This document shows, one piece after another, positions 49,849 to 64,000 of a stretch of 64,000 nt of DNA. Source of the stretch: Typha latifolia (lineage: Eukaryota; Streptophyta; Magnoliopsida; Poales; Typhaceae). Location of the stretch: positions 21,974,704-22,038,703 of the forward strand of contig CM034099.1 in assembly GCA_019914945.1 (NCBI GenBank). The letters are read 5' to 3'. The notes below the pieces were generated by a model, which was not told where the DNA came from, did not search any database, and was given only the letters and a program-made list of their open reading frames with translations. Numbering within the stretch: position 1 is the stretch's first letter; every line of letters starts with the position of its first letter. Made by a program: the position numbers and the translations under genes.

Positions 49849-52451
49849 GAATTTGATTTATAGCTTTTGTTTAGAGTATAAGATTATTCTTCTTGTATAG
49901 TGAGAGAGTTGATTGAAGATGGTAGATTTGGTTAGCTTAAGTCTAGATCACATATACATGCATTTCAGTGGTTGCTATTCTTGGTTAAATTCTTGCATAT
50001 ATGTACCTTGTTCATGACAGGCTATTGTTCATCTTTTGGTGCCATTATGTTCATTTTTTGAGTACTTATTATACTTGTTCGGCTGTTCCTCATCACATGG
50101 TGTGTTTGTTCTATGTATTCCGAATGGATAGGAAAGTCAACTGCCAGTGGGCAATGCCCTCTGCTGGCCTTTGTTTTGCAACCCTTTGTGTTCTCATGGA
50201 ACATGCAACTGCTGCAATTTTGTTGTAGGCCATGAGTGCACATGTAAGATGCATCTTATTCTACATGTGCAGGAGCTAGGACTGTTCTTCGTCTTTTTCT
50301 TTTTCCCTCCCCTTCTTTTAAATGTTAAGCATCTTCTTTGATACAAAAAAGAAAAAAGAAATGGAAAACAGAATTGACAGTATGCTTCCTGATTTGTTCT
50401 TTAGTTTTCTGAACATTTGTCAGTGTATTTATGAGAATATATTCTTCATTCAATCATAAGACTTCAGTTGTTTAAATCAAATCGATCATGAACTCAATTC
50501 AAAACTACTGCTATTTATTCCTCACTTGTATGCTTACATTAAACCTTGACGCTATATTGCCATTTCACTGGTATAACAGTTGTATGCGTTTCCCTCACAT
50601 TTCTTACCATTTTTGTAGCGCAAGTGGATTATGAAATGGTAGAATTTCTACATCTTTTTACCAGAATTCTGAACATTGATCTTTGATGTGCCAAATTATC
50701 TATGTTGCAGTTTGCCTTGTGCAAAATGTCTGTCGGTTAATATTATGCCATACACTTGGGGCCCTCAACACCTTAAGCTGCCAGATCCAAATTTAGGCAG
50801 GACTTGATGCAAAATACTCCTCCATTAGGGCAAGGAACAAAACTAGCCTCTAACCCAGTTTTTATGATATAACAACTGGGCAGATGCATGAAGTTGAGCA
50901 GATCAACTATGTGATTAGGTCTTTAAGCAAATCAGGTTCTTATACTTTTTTCTTATTAACTCAGATGATGTATCTTGAGACTGAATGTTCTCTAAGCTTT
51001 CTGACAACTCCAGCTGAAATTGTAAGCCATTGCCTCTTTCATTATACATGTCCAGTGTCTATAAATGTAGCATTTCATGTGTCAGAAGTAGCAGATGATC
51101 AAATGACTGCAATGCAATATCTCTCTCTCTCTCTCTCAATGACAATCATAAGCACATGCACATCTGCAGTTTTCTGAACAATACATGATGCAGTTAATGT
51201 GACTCATATGCCATAGAAAACAAAGTGTCTCCAATCAAATTCTCCCCCAAGGCCGCCACCCGGGCGGCGGCACACAGACACTAAAATTTCTCAATTTTGG
51301 TGAAGTATGAATCTGTTACTCTCTGATCTTTGTGGTGAAAATATTTGTCAATGATTTGCATTCAGGTTCTGAATGTAATTGGATGAACTGTGGCTCTGAA
51401 CACTTGGCTAAAATAAACACTCAATCCTGATGCAGCCCTACCACTCTCCTTTGCCAATGTGGAGCATGATCCTAGCTGTAATCCTATGGTGCAAAGTGGC
51501 TGGATTCTGCTTGGGCCAATGGTGGGAAAGGATGTGCCTCCTTGACTGAGTTTATAGGGGACAGATAGATTAAGGTGAGAGTTGGCTCCATTGTTTTCCT
51601 CCATTCATTGAATGGGAGTTGGGATTCTTATCATGTGAAGCAAAGGAGACAGCCCATGCTTCCTGACAATGCCCTGTCATACTGGCCCCATTCAAGAATA
51701 AGACTCTAATGTGAATTAAAAATCAATTCATTAATAATGGAATAAAGATACTTGTACTAGAATCTGATCAAAAATTTATTAATCAATCTAGACATAGGAC
51801 CCTGAGGTTGCTTCAAATATTGTTCCAGAACCATCATCTCTTTAGCTTAAATCCTTCCACAAAATTGTTAATGAAGTTTTAAGCCTTTCTTTTTTTCCTC
51901 TCTTTTAACAGAAGGGTGCTGACAAAGTTATCCAAAATTTTTTAATAGCCTTAGTTTTTATAAGGGCATAGATCTTCCACTTCATCGCTTCCAGACCATT
52001 CATTTTGGGAAGCTCTTCAGATAGCTGGATGGATTTAATTCCATCCATGTTATGAGGTCAGGATTGTTCCTTAGCTTCTATCCACAGTCTACCACCACAT
52101 GAATTCGAAGTCCTGCATTACAACTTAATTCCCTCTCTTAATGTAAAAGCTAATCATTACAAAGCTATGTAATTAGATGCCTATAACCAGCTCAATAATC
52201 TCTCCATTATTATGCTAACTAATTTGCATATCTTATTCTTCTTCTTTTTTTAATGTGGAATTAAACTTCATATGCGACTCCTGACTCCTGAGACATATTT
52301 TTACTCTATTTTTTGAACCGGCCCAAGTTCACCTGAGTGGACCGGTCCAATCCGGTCCGAGTTAGTTGCCAACTCATTAGTCTATACGGCGAGGGAAACG
52401 GGCACCATTTCCCCCACCCGTTGCCAGCTCGACCATTAGAGTTGTACCAAT
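49849..52451. other. Intergenic between XTH and actin, no gene recognised
   Basis: Begins with the XTH 3' UTR. Otherwise AT-rich single-copy-looking sequence. A short GC-rich palindromic patch CCGCCACCCGGGCGGCGG lies at about 51253-51270. No protein-like frame; an 80-codon minus-strand frame at 51362-51604 has no features. Confidence 0.45.
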
Positions 52452-52459
52452 TATAAATA
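52452..52459 (+). promoter_or_regulatory. TATA-like box at the left edge of the actin-proximal repeat
   Basis: TATAAATA on the plus strand directly before the inverted-repeat element at about 52461. If it was once the actin TATA box, it is now separated from the leader by about 190 bp. It may be chance in AT-rich DNA. Confidence 0.3.
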
Positions 52460-52460
52460 A

Positions 52461-52650
52461 GGAAATTTATATTTCAACCCCTAGATTCTCTTATTTTCAA
52501 TTTGACCCTCCTGTTTCCAGTTATCCAGATCAAACCCTTTTTTTTCAGATATACTTTGAAACGAAAGGACTAGTTTGATAAATTAGAAAAGCAAGGGTGG
52601 AAACTAACATAAGTGAAAATAAAGGGGTTAATATAAAAGTCCCCCCTAAT
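52461..52650. mobile_element. Short inverted-repeat element (MITE-like) in the actin promoter
   Basis: The left arm (TTTATATTTCAACCCCTAG, then TTATTTTCA, CACCC/GACCC and ATCAAAC blocks) matches the minus-strand reading of the right arm (TTTTATATTAACCCC, TTATTTTCA, CCACCC, TATCAAAC) with small gaps. Each arm is about 80-90 bp, so most of the block can fold into one long hairpin. No coding capacity. Ends and target duplication are not fixed. Confidence 0.5.
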
Positions 52651-52679
52651 AATAATAGCAAGGATAGTATTAATAACAC

Positions 52680-53723
52680 CACCAGAGGAGGAGGAGAGAG
52701 AGTGTTTCGACCGGAGGAGGAGGAGAGATCTAGGGTTCCTTTGCATCTCGCCCCAAATCGATCGCCGCTGTCTCTTTTGGTAAATTGATCTAAATTTTCT
52801 CCATCGAGAATTCAAGATTCGAGTTTTTGTCACCGTTCTTAATTCAAGATTCGAGTTTTTGTTTTCGGAGGATTTCTGGGTTTTTTTTTCGACCTCTCTT
52901 CCTCGGGTGGCCGAGCATTGTGATGCAGATCAAACCAGATCTTAGTGTAGCTCTGATTTGATGTAAAGAAGATTATATCTTCGGTGCGAGTTACGATGTG
53001 TTCTTGATCTTGATTTGGAGTCGTTCCTTTGACTTGTGATAAGAAATTGTTCTAAAACCGTTAAAAAGTTGGTTGTTTTATTTGTCATCTGACATTGCAA
53101 GATTGTTTTTGTAGTCATAATCTTTGGTTTCCTGTGTATTTAGGAAGATAGGAAAGATAGGATCCTAGATGATTAAGTGAAGAGCTGTTTCTCGAAGTAA
53201 AGGTTTTTATTTTCTAACGAAAGAAACAGGGAACAAAACAGGGAACAAAACAGGATCGAAAGATCTTTTTAATCTTTTAGTCCATTTTGTCAATAGCGTA
53301 GAACTGAACTTGGGTCCTTTGTTGCAAAGATGGATAGTAGATCTCATAGATTGCAAGAACTGGGCAACACATGGCGAGGTTGGCATTTGTAATCTTAATC
53401 CTGGTCATGTGCTCAAGTACGATTTTAGCGAGAGAACTTTTGCAGGCCCTAGCTACTAATTGTATTGGAAGATGTTGATTGCTTAATACTTAGCTAATTT
53501 TCTTAATATGAATTTATGGGATTTGGATATTTTGTAAAGCTAAGCTGAATGTTCATCTATTGTTTAAATATTCGCAAGTATTTGCCAAATTTATATAAAA
53601 ACTAAAACCAGTAAACTTGCAAACAAAATTGTTGTGCGGTGATTTTTGAAGCACAAATGATTCATCTTGTTTGGTATCATCATTTTTGTTTTGTTTTTTT
53701 TTTTTTTCTTTTAGAAAAAGGAA
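52680..53723 (+). other. Actin 5' leader with leader intron
   Basis: Plant actin genes usually carry an intron in the leader that ends a few bases before the ATG. Here a pyrimidine tract followed by TTTTAG ends at 53714, leaving a 9-nt leader piece before ATG 53724. The matching donor TTTTG/GTAAAT ends the first leader exon at about 52779, giving an intron of about 935 bp. The purine-rich stretch 52680-52740 is probably leader; the transcription start is not fixed. Inside the intron, a 22-bp phrase beginning AATTCAAGATTCGAG is repeated at 52809 and 52841. Confidence 0.6.
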
Positions 53724-56182
<2,459 letters not shown>

Positions 56183-56921
56183 TTCTGTTGTAGTGGAAAA
56201 TGGAAGGAATGTTACAACATGCCTGGAGATGGTGCTATATGCTGAAGCTTGTGTTATATTTCTTTCCTTTAAAATTCATTTTTTTTATGTGGACATAAAG
56301 ACTGTTGATTTTGTTAATTTTCTTTTCTTCTTTTTTTTGTGATATTATTTTCTCCTTTGTCAAGATGGTGAACCCTGTGATTGTTGTAGGGCCGACCAGT
56401 AATGCTGCATTAAATTGAAATGGGACTTTTACCTGAGAAATTTTGTTCAGCACGTCTCCTAGTGGTTTATTAGAAATTTTTACTAGCAAAATGCTTGCTT
56501 TGATGATATGAGGATCGCATGCTCATTGTATACTATCTTAATTAGGTCATATGGTAATTTTTGGCTTTCTACGAAATCTTCTATGAATTATCTAATACTT
56601 GAAACCTCATGGCATTGGAATTTCAATGTGTGGATCAAGAGAATCTTGCTGCTTTCTTATCATCTCATGAAAGAATGAGAGAAGCAGTATTGGAGTGCCA
56701 TAAATCTTCTTCTCAGTCATTGCATTGCTCTCCATGGGCATTTCTGTTTAGTATATAAAGGGTGTCTATATTTTTCTTATAACATATTGGAAGGCTTCTT
56801 AAGCTCATTCTAATGATGAAGCCCATGTTAATATGAACAAAATATTATCATATACCATATCCATATCTATATCCATATTTATATCCATGCTTCATAGGAT
56901 CCAGTGCTTGGATGTCTTTCT
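56183..56921. other. Convergent 3' spacer between actin and purple acid phosphatase
   Basis: 739 bp that must hold the 3' UTRs of both genes, which run toward each other. No coding sequence. Confidence 0.6.
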
Positions 56922-58561
56922 TCAACTATATATATGCGAATATAGCATCTTGGCAATGCTCCATCTGTGTAAGATGCTCCCAGAAACATCGTAGAACATC
57001 ATCTCAGCATCACTTTTGGTCAGCTTCAGAGATAGGAATCCTTGTCCATCATAGAAGAACTGAAGCTTCTCAGTGGTTGGAGTGAAGACACCTCTCCATG
57101 CCTTTGAGCCACCTCCACTTGTTAGGAACTGGATTGGACTGGATCAAGAATCACATCTAGACAATTAGATCTTAAAAATAAATGGATCAAATTGCAAAAT
57201 TATGCCAAGCTAGATTTCACCTGTCATTACTGCTAATATGCTCAAGGCAGTGATCATGGCCATTGATATAAAGATCAACTCCATAAGCCTGCAATTTTTA
57301 TCAATCACAACTTATTTAGACATTTCTATTGCTATTCTCTAACTGATACCCTCCTCAAAAATAGATGCTATTTACCTTCAGCATTGGAAGAAGCAAATTT
57401 ACTAGCTCTATGGAATCTCCATGCTCACTGACACTCCTAATGGCATGGTGTCCAATTACAACCTTCCATATAGCTGTCGATTCCTTTAGAGCTAATTCAA
57501 CATCCTAGTAACAAATAACATTTATGAAAATTTAACTTAATCTCGTCTTCTCCTACTGCTCAATTATAATTTTATGTTCAGAAGTACTTCTATAATTGTA
57601 CCTTTAATACACTTGTCATATACTCTTCTCGAGGAGCCACTCCCCTCCAATCATAGTGCCTCCTCTTTGGATTTAACCAGTACTTCTTGATGAAAGGAGT
57701 AGTGTCCACAAAGAAAAATTGCGCAATTTCTACGTGGAAGGTAAACAATATTTATCTTGTCCACAAGACATTTATGATAAGAAGATTATAAAAAAAAATT
57801 TAAAAAAAAAGTTCACCTGCATCAACCATGAAAGATCTCATGCAGAGCCATCTGCTATCAATTATTCGAAGAGCAGGATCCAATTGAGCGACGGCATTGC
57901 CTCGGTAGTCGTGATTTCCCAAAACTATATATATATATATATGAAGGATTGATCAGATGACATTCTTTGTGTGTGTTTAAATTTCGGATATAGCTTACCG
58001 CTGTACCATTGCTTCTGCAAGCTTTCAGCAGTGTATACGTTTGTGAAGGATTCCATGAATGCCTTGTCGTCGACGTCGGCTAGTCCGCTGTCGTAGAAGT
58101 TATCGCCGACCGAGATCACAAAATCTATATCTAGCTCCTCTCCGATCCTTCCCATCTATACATAAAAATCAACATGCATGTTTAAACTTGCTTATCAAAC
58201 ACACGAACTAAAGAAGCTGAAATACAAAGTGAGTTTGTGTAAGAATTAATTGGTCCCTTGATTAAAGCATCCACTGACTCGCTTCACAAAATATTCTTTA
58301 AACATCTATGTCAGAAAAGAATAAAACGAGGAAATGTAAGCATATAACGTGAAACATCTCAACCTGGTATGCTACTTGAGATTGATTATAACTCCCTCTT
58401 CTTCCCCAGTCTCCTACCGCTAAGAGGCTAATCGAGCCGTCGCTCTTCGCCGGGTGTTCGAACCTCTTAAGCTCTGCATGACAAGAAGTGATCAAGAGAG
58501 CTTGTGCCATGATCACAGGGATGAGGAAGAGAGCCATTGATTTGAATGCAGAGGTAGCCAT
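56922..58561 (-). CDS. PAP: Purple acid phosphatase, small (about 35-kDa) type, PAP3/8/17-like
   Basis: Secreted or vacuolar metallo-phosphatase that releases phosphate from organic esters at acid pH. Coding exons, in gene order: 58561-58364, 58155-57999, 57924-57817, 57729-57602, 57504-57376, 57288-57221, 57138-56922. They total 1005 nt and 334 aa. A hydrophobic signal peptide covers about residues 1-29. All five metal-ligand motifs are present: GDWG (Asp51), GDNFYDSG (Asp84, Tyr87), GNHD (Asn122), IGHH (His216) and GHDH (His251, His253). These seven ligands indicate an active Fe-metal centre. The start at 58561 (MATSAFK) is chosen because the signal peptide begins there; the frame is open 64 codons upstream, but that part has no feature. 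Low-molecular-weight PAPs are often induced by phosphate starvation; no such promoter element was established here. Confidence 0.95.
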
Positions 58562-60056
58562 GACACTGCTCTCATGGAGGGAGGGAAACAACGATTTAAT
58601 GACAAGAAAAAGAAGCACAGCAATAGCTCGGAAGTTTCCTGCGTGATGTAACGTTGTAAGTTGCAAGGCAGCAGCTTTGGCGTGAGGAAATGGCAGTATA
58701 GTACACAGTACTAGTTGGAGTCTTACTGAGAGGTTAGTTTGGATAATTTCCAATAAAATTTATCATCATCGGTTTCTAACTTTGTGATCATTTCAAATTC
58801 GAGTTTGAACTGGAGATCAGATAATATATGGATACCAAGCGTAAATTAATGGACCATCTTATATATATATATATATATATAATTACTAAATTTGATTTGC
58901 AAATTTCAAGAACGAAGTTTATATTTAAGATCCATCTCAGTTGTAATCTGATTCGGATCAGGACCTAGAGTGGAATGATATATTTTCAGGAGGAATTGAT
59001 CAAAAACAATCTACCATATGGTTCATTTTCCTAACGGAGAGTTAATGTACAGATGAGTTAAACTAGTTATAGGATTTTATTTTCGAAAGCAAATGGATAT
59101 TTACCATTCCATTAGTTGTTGTTAGGTTAAAGTTTAACTCAGAATATTTCTAAGGTATTAAAAATATATTTCTAACTTTTTTATTAGGAAAAACTAGGAT
59201 GAGTAAAGTTTAATGGGCCAAGATTTTATGCATACTTCCAATCCACGGCCAGCCCATTTGAAAAATATACTTCAAAACGAAAGACTTTGGACTTGATTGT
59301 ATGACTAATTTTTGAATTCAAATTCGAACGGCACAAATTTAACAGTCACATCTGTTACGATATTTTCAAGGCAAAAGAAGAATTAATAAAAACGCCTATC
59401 TTTAGATTATTAATTTCTTTCAATCAAACATGCGACGTTGACGTCGTAAGGCCGAATAAATCATGATCAGTAAATGCTACATCGCACATACTATTGCTGG
59501 TAGATGGGTGGTTGGTAGTACTTCATTTCAACTTATTTATATGCTTCTGTACGACTTCTCATTAGCCAGCAAATTCTTCTGCAACAACTATATATATTAA
59601 ATATAAGTTGAATTGTTCAAAGGAGCCATGAGAGTATATATGATGGTGATCATACTCTGATTGCAAAGGAGATGGCATGGAATTTGTTCTGAAGAATTTT
59701 AGTTGGTAGAAAAAGAAGAAGAAAAAGAATCTAAAAGCAAGCTTATGGCTCCATCACCAACTAAGATCCAACCAAGGGAATAAGATCCAAAGGCATTGGC
59801 ACTCCTTTAGGGTTGGAGAACAATCAACAGAACAATGATCCATGAAAAATATATATGCTCTCTGCAACAATCATGGTCATGAAAACCTTGTGCAAAATGG
59901 AATCAAATGGCCTACAAAGACACATCAATCAAAGAACAAGGGCCCCTCAAGCCATCTCTTTCAATTAGAAGGACACAGTGTATGGATTATTGCTCTGAAG
60001 ACTTCTGTACATGAAGGAAAAGTTCAATTTTAAGTAGAAGGGATGACAAAATTGCA

Positions 60057-60095
<39 letters not shown>

Positions 60096-60365
60096 GAATC
60101 AATGCTAGGTAATTTTGGTCCACCAACTTGGTCTAATTTGGTTCCTAGACTATATATGGGATTCAAGAAAGGATGGGCCAGTTTGTTCCATAGTTTGGAA
60201 TGTTTGCAGAACGTATGCTTGTTAATTTAGTACTAGTTTTGTGGTTGGTGATGGGTCACCATCAAACTCACGTTCTTCCTCTCCGTTCATGTCTGATCTA
60301 TATACTGAAAACTTTTAAATTATCATAATTATCATCAAACTCTTTTTAAAAAATATACTATTTTG
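58562..60365. other. Intergenic, no gene recognised
   Basis: The left end is the promoter side of the phosphatase gene. Contains TA repeats at about 58860-58881 and a TG run at 60062-60091. No protein-like frame. Confidence 0.45.
60062..60091. repeat. (GT)n microsatellite
   Basis: Uninterrupted GT/TG run of about 15 units. Confidence 0.95.
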
Positions 60366-60818
60366 TTAGTTAAATCTAAGAAAATCTGCATATAACACTC
60401 TACATTTTAAAGAAATTATAATTTACATCTTATAATTTAATATTTGCAAATCGAACTCTAGATAATATGTGTAGAAAACATTTCGAGTTAAATTTAAACT
60501 AATACCATTTGAGCAGATAAAAATATTTTATCAAATTTAATTATTTTTTTAAACGATTAAAATACCCTTAGGTTGGGCTGGGTTGGATTATGTTAGATTG
60601 GGTTTGATTGAGTTAAATATAGATTGAGTAAGTATATTAGTTGAGAGTATTTTTGTAATCTTTCTAATATAGTTAACTTAACTTAGGGGTTTGATTAAAT
60701 TTAGCTAACAGATCTAATTCATTAAATCGTAGGGCTCGATTTGTAAATAGTGAAAATGTAAACCGTACTTTAGTTATAAGACAGGTGTTATATACAAAAT
60801 TCTCTTAAATCTAATTAA
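60366..60818. mobile_element. AT-rich terminal-inverted-repeat element (MITE-like)
   Basis: The left end (TTAGTTAAATCTAAGAAAAT, then TATAACAC, ATTTACAT and ATTTGCAAATCGAACTCTA) matches the minus-strand reading of the right end (TTAATTAGATTTAAGAGAAT, TATAACAC, GTTTACAT, ATTTACAAATCGAGCCCTA). The arms are about 90 bp and imperfect. The interior has no transposase. No clean target duplication was found, so the ends may be a few bases off. Confidence 0.6.
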
Positions 60819-61112
60819 TCATAATTAAAATAAAGGACAATTTTACCCTATATAAATTATTTAAAATAGTTTCAAAATTATCCAATATTATACTCAATAG
60901 TATGGTATAACAAAGAAATATTTTTGCGAGACAACAATTATTGATAAATATTTGAAATTATAAACTTAAAAAAAAAAGAGAAATGTTATGTTAATATTTC
61001 CGAAAGAGTCAAATTTTATAATAATAATTCTAATATTTTAGAGTTGGACTTTTCCAGTGGCCACCAAATAGTTTTTATCAATATACGTTAAGTTTTTACA
61101 TAGTTAAAAAAA

Positions 61113-61116
<4 letters not shown>

Positions 61117-61143
<27 letters not shown>
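61117..61143. repeat. (AT)n microsatellite
   Basis: Uninterrupted AT run. Confidence 0.95.
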
Positions 61144-61726
61144 AGATCTACGTGAAAAAAAGATGAATAGTTTAGGAGGAATAGTCTATGGTGCATCGAA
61201 TTATCTCTTAAGAGTTGTTCATATACGCTTCCGAACAGTGAGCAGTTTGTTTCTCTTATTATGTGGAGTCGCTTTCTTCCCATATATTTGGTCTGCAATC
61301 TCCTCCATATAGATATATACGTTCTCATCTCTGCATGGTTGGTTGGCTGCATAGAAAATGTATAACACGAGGAGAGAGTGAGTACTCACTGCTACTTCCT
61401 CTCTTTTGTTGGTTTGTACGTTGACGTGTCGCTCTATCTATGCTCTCTTCTTAGCAGTTAGCTGCATCTCTCAGCAGCTAGGGCCCCCCATTAAACACCC
61501 CTCCTTCTTCCCCCCTAATCACTTCACTTTAAAGGATTTATATGTCAGATAATAATATTCTTTTGTTGGAACGAGAGTAGAGAACAAAGACGTTTATCAT
61601 AGCTTAATCTTTTGGGTCCAGTGATCTCGTAAAATAGCTACCCTTCTTTAGCTTTATGTTGGGGTTTGACTCGGGTGTTGGTCAAACCTACTACTAGAAA
61701 AATTTAACCCAATCCAACCTCCAAGT

Positions 61727-61728
<2 letters not shown>

Positions 61729-61804
<76 letters not shown>

Positions 61805-61860
61805 AAACCTTTTTCGGCTTTAAAGGACGAGAGCAAACCTTTTTCGGCTTTAAAGGACGT
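61729..61860. repeat. Long (GA)n microsatellite followed by a 30-bp tandem duplication
   Basis: About 37 uninterrupted GA units (61729-61803) run directly into two copies of a 30-bp unit starting GAGCAAACCTTTTTCGGC (61801-61830 and 61831-61860). Confidence 0.95.
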
Positions 61861-62111
61861 TTTGAAGTTGAAATGTTTCACTTTTCTTAATCCCAGATGG
61901 TCCCGGCTCCAATCGCATTAGTTAGAATGGATAGCCATTAATATTTAAAATCTCATATGATTGCTTGACGTAAAATAATTAAATCAATTAGATATATGTG
62001 GCCATTGTTGCATGACTACGAACTTTAGAGATATTTGATGCATTTATTCGAAGCAAACATATGATGTAACTCATCTCTGATATGATGTAACAAAGAATGG
62101 TACAAAGGTCA

Positions 62112-62114
<3 letters not shown>

Positions 62115-62149
<35 letters not shown>
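62115..62149. repeat. (TA)n microsatellite
   Basis: Uninterrupted AT/TA run of about 17 units. Confidence 0.95.
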
Positions 62150-62152
<3 letters not shown>

Positions 62153-62728
62153 GCACATGATCATGCATTGCTATTACCTAGTATTTGTTATGGCCATCAA
62201 TATGTCCACGAAGCCAAACAAAGATTTTTTTTGTTTGTTTTGCATCATGTAATGCCTCACTAGTACCAAAAACCTTCGGGAAGCCACCATGAATTAATAC
62301 TCGTGAAGTCATGCATGTGGAGGAGAATGAGCCATGCGTGACCCATTGCATAATTCCTACCATATCATTAATTTCAGTACCTCTTTAATCTTGTAAATCT
62401 AATGGACAAATATATGTGAATGAGATATATATATACTTGCAAAGAGAGAATAGAGAAGCATGCATATGGTATGGTTGGTCATGAACCTATCCCTATCCCT
62501 TTGGAATAATAGGAGAGGAAACATAAGAGTACCACGGCAGCAATTATGCATTGTATTATAGCTCACTGTCTGTACTATTATCCTGGATCATTGATAGAGG
62601 ACTTATAAATGTCCGAGTTTATCGGAGGATTTGCTAAAGGATAAATTTGGAGTCCATCAAGATTGTTATCCCTCGTCGTACTTCCATTCAAATTCTTAGC
62701 TCTAGACCTTAAAAACAAACTATTAGAG

Positions 62729-62746
62729 CTCTCTCTCTCTCTATAT

Positions 62747-62801
<55 letters not shown>
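62729..62801. repeat. Compound (CT)n(AC)n(AT)n microsatellite
   Basis: Three adjoining dinucleotide tracts, CT then AC then AT, covering about 70 bp. Confidence 0.95.
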
Positions 62802-62804
<3 letters not shown>

Positions 62805-63963
62805 CAAATATTAAAAATACTTCTACTACTACTATGAAGTGTAAATTATTAGTACTTTAAAAAAAAAAACTCCATCAATTTAAATGTGAGAAGAGCTAAA
62901 AATACCCTCATTCTTATTTGAGTTGAGAGTATTCATGTCAACTCGGGTATATAAATTAAAAAGGGTATCATCCAAATAAAATAAAATAAAAAGTTAAAAG
63001 AATTTTTTTTGGTCCCATGGGGGTGTCACAAAATTAGGTGAGTATAAAACTCTTCCTCTTAGGAGCCAAAATAGGACACCGAAAGGAACCAAAATAGGAC
63101 ACCGAAAGGGAAAGCTACCGTAGGATGTGAAAGCACAGGATAGGAGGGCAAGAAAGAACTGCACTCGGGACCCACCTCAACCAGTCCTTTCTAAAAGACC
63201 CCCCCACACCTTGGAAAAATAATAAAAAAAATGATAGTATTAACAATAACAGAGAAAGTAGGGGATTAAAAGGCAAATGTTACATTGGTGTCCATGCCCA
63301 TCATAAGGTCATCATAGCTCCCTTTTTTATGTCAGGAAAAAGGAAAAGCTTGTAGTAGATAGATAGGTAGAGAACTCAATCATAAAGCAATGGATTACAG
63401 AATCATTTCCCTTCTCTCTCTTCTCTTTCTCCTCTGCATTAATATCAGGGATTTTGCTTCCTTGCATTCACTCACTCCCTCTAAAAACTCTGACAAAGAG
63501 AAGTCACAATGGAGGAAAAAGGCAGTAAAATACTCTGTTGACATCTGACTCAACTTTAATGCCCCTCCTCTTTTAAGCCCCAGCTTTGGTATTGGCTCCC
63601 ATCTTGGGCAAATCAAATGCAATGCAATGCCATGCCATGCCATGCCACTGTGTGTGTGTGAGAGAGAGAGAGAGGAGAAGTGTTGCTATTTCTTATGCCA
63701 CACTCATTTAATTTTGGTGCTTTCCTTTGACCACCTTTGTAATTGCATTATGAGGATTTTCACATAGGAACAACACATGGCAGGTGACCATTGGGGGGGG
63801 TGGGGTGGAGGGATTGATATATTATTCCTTTCTTGATCCTTTTTTGAGTTTTCTTCTTTTCCCCCACCCTCATTTCAATTCAAAAGGGGTGAAAAGACTA
63901 ATGCCATGGGGGAGTTAAATTCTTGCTAGCTCTAGTCCCTTCATGCTGCCTCTTTTGCTAGGA

Positions 63964-63964
63964 A

Positions 63965-64000
<36 letters not shown>
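63964..64000. repeat. Compound (AT)n(GA)n microsatellite at window edge
   Basis: An AT run switches to GA and continues past the end of the window. Confidence 0.9.

Larger units (their letters stand above)
60819..64000. other. Intergenic, microsatellite-rich, no gene recognised
   Basis: No frame with protein-like features. Holds several long microsatellites listed separately, a 23-bp tandem duplication at about 63066-63110 (unit CCAAAATAGGACACCGAAAG plus three bases) and a 5-bp ATGCC/ATGCA tandem run at about 63613-63645. It may be the far promoter of a gene beyond the window. Confidence 0.45.

Noticed and set aside
51253..51270. GC-rich palindromic patch, considered as a hairpin terminator or small RNA
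   Set aside because: Only a very short imperfect palindrome; no flanking structure to support an RNA gene.
59620..59665. Small inverted repeat (GAGTAT...ATACTC) considered as a microRNA precursor
   Set aside because: Stem too short for a plant pre-miRNA and no known mature sequence recognised.
61729..61803. Repeat tracts considered as a CRISPR-like array
   Set aside because: Simple dinucleotide microsatellite in a plant genome; no spacer structure.

Overview
This is nuclear DNA from a flowering plant. The genes are split by GT-AG introns (I count one GC-AG). They encode plant-specific families: TMK receptor kinase, XTH, PCR/PLAC8 and PUB ARM proteins, plus a plant actin with a leader intron. 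The spacers are AT-rich and full of AT/GA microsatellites and transposon remnants. The GC-rich 5' end of the aspartic protease gene and the general gene style would suit a non-grass monocot, but that is only a lean; I cannot name the species.

Layout. 1-13 kb: nicastrin (gamma-secretase subunit) on the minus strand, 16 coding exons adding to exactly 669 codons with the stop. A 2.07 kb solo LTR lies in intron 13. A tRNA-Gly(CCC) sits just upstream at 13.16 kb on the plus strand. 14.0-20.1 kb: CCZ1 (Rab7 GEF subunit with MON1), minus strand, 9 coding exons plus an upstream leader exon. 21.7-24.2 kb: a cysteine-rich PLAC8/PCR protein, plus strand, with two tandem versions of its last exon. 25.6-26.9 kb: an intronless U-box/ARM E3 ligase, minus strand. 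28.9-30.35 kb: a nepenthesin-type aspartic protease, plus strand. 31.55-35.1 kb: a TMK-type LRR receptor kinase, minus strand. 35.1-47.7 kb is gene-poor. It holds a well-bounded Mutator-like element (40521-41715), a broken fragment of a cytokinin-receptor-type histidine kinase receiver domain (about 42.3-42.6 kb) and two unassigned exon-like blocks. 48.0-49.85 kb: an XTH (group III style), plus strand. 53.7-56.2 kb: actin, plus strand, convergent with a small purple acid phosphatase (56.9-58.6 kb, minus strand). 58.6-64 kb: no gene recognised, only microsatellites and one AT-rich inverted-repeat element.

The genes are independent eukaryotic transcription units; nothing suggests an operon or a shared pathway. 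XTH and the PUB, TMK, PCR and PAP proteins have growth, stress or wall roles in their families, but adjacency here carries no functional message that I can see.

All exon boundaries were read by eye from splice consensus, frame continuity and family similarity recalled from general knowledge. In each intact multi-exon gene the exon lengths add up to a whole number of codons ending in a stop, which supports the models. No wholly new biological system is evident. The most interesting items are the duplicated terminal exon of the PLAC8/PCR gene, the bounded MULE with a GC-rich interior, the solo LTR with a perfect target-site duplication, the GC-AG intron in nicastrin, and the inverted-repeat element just upstream of the actin leader.
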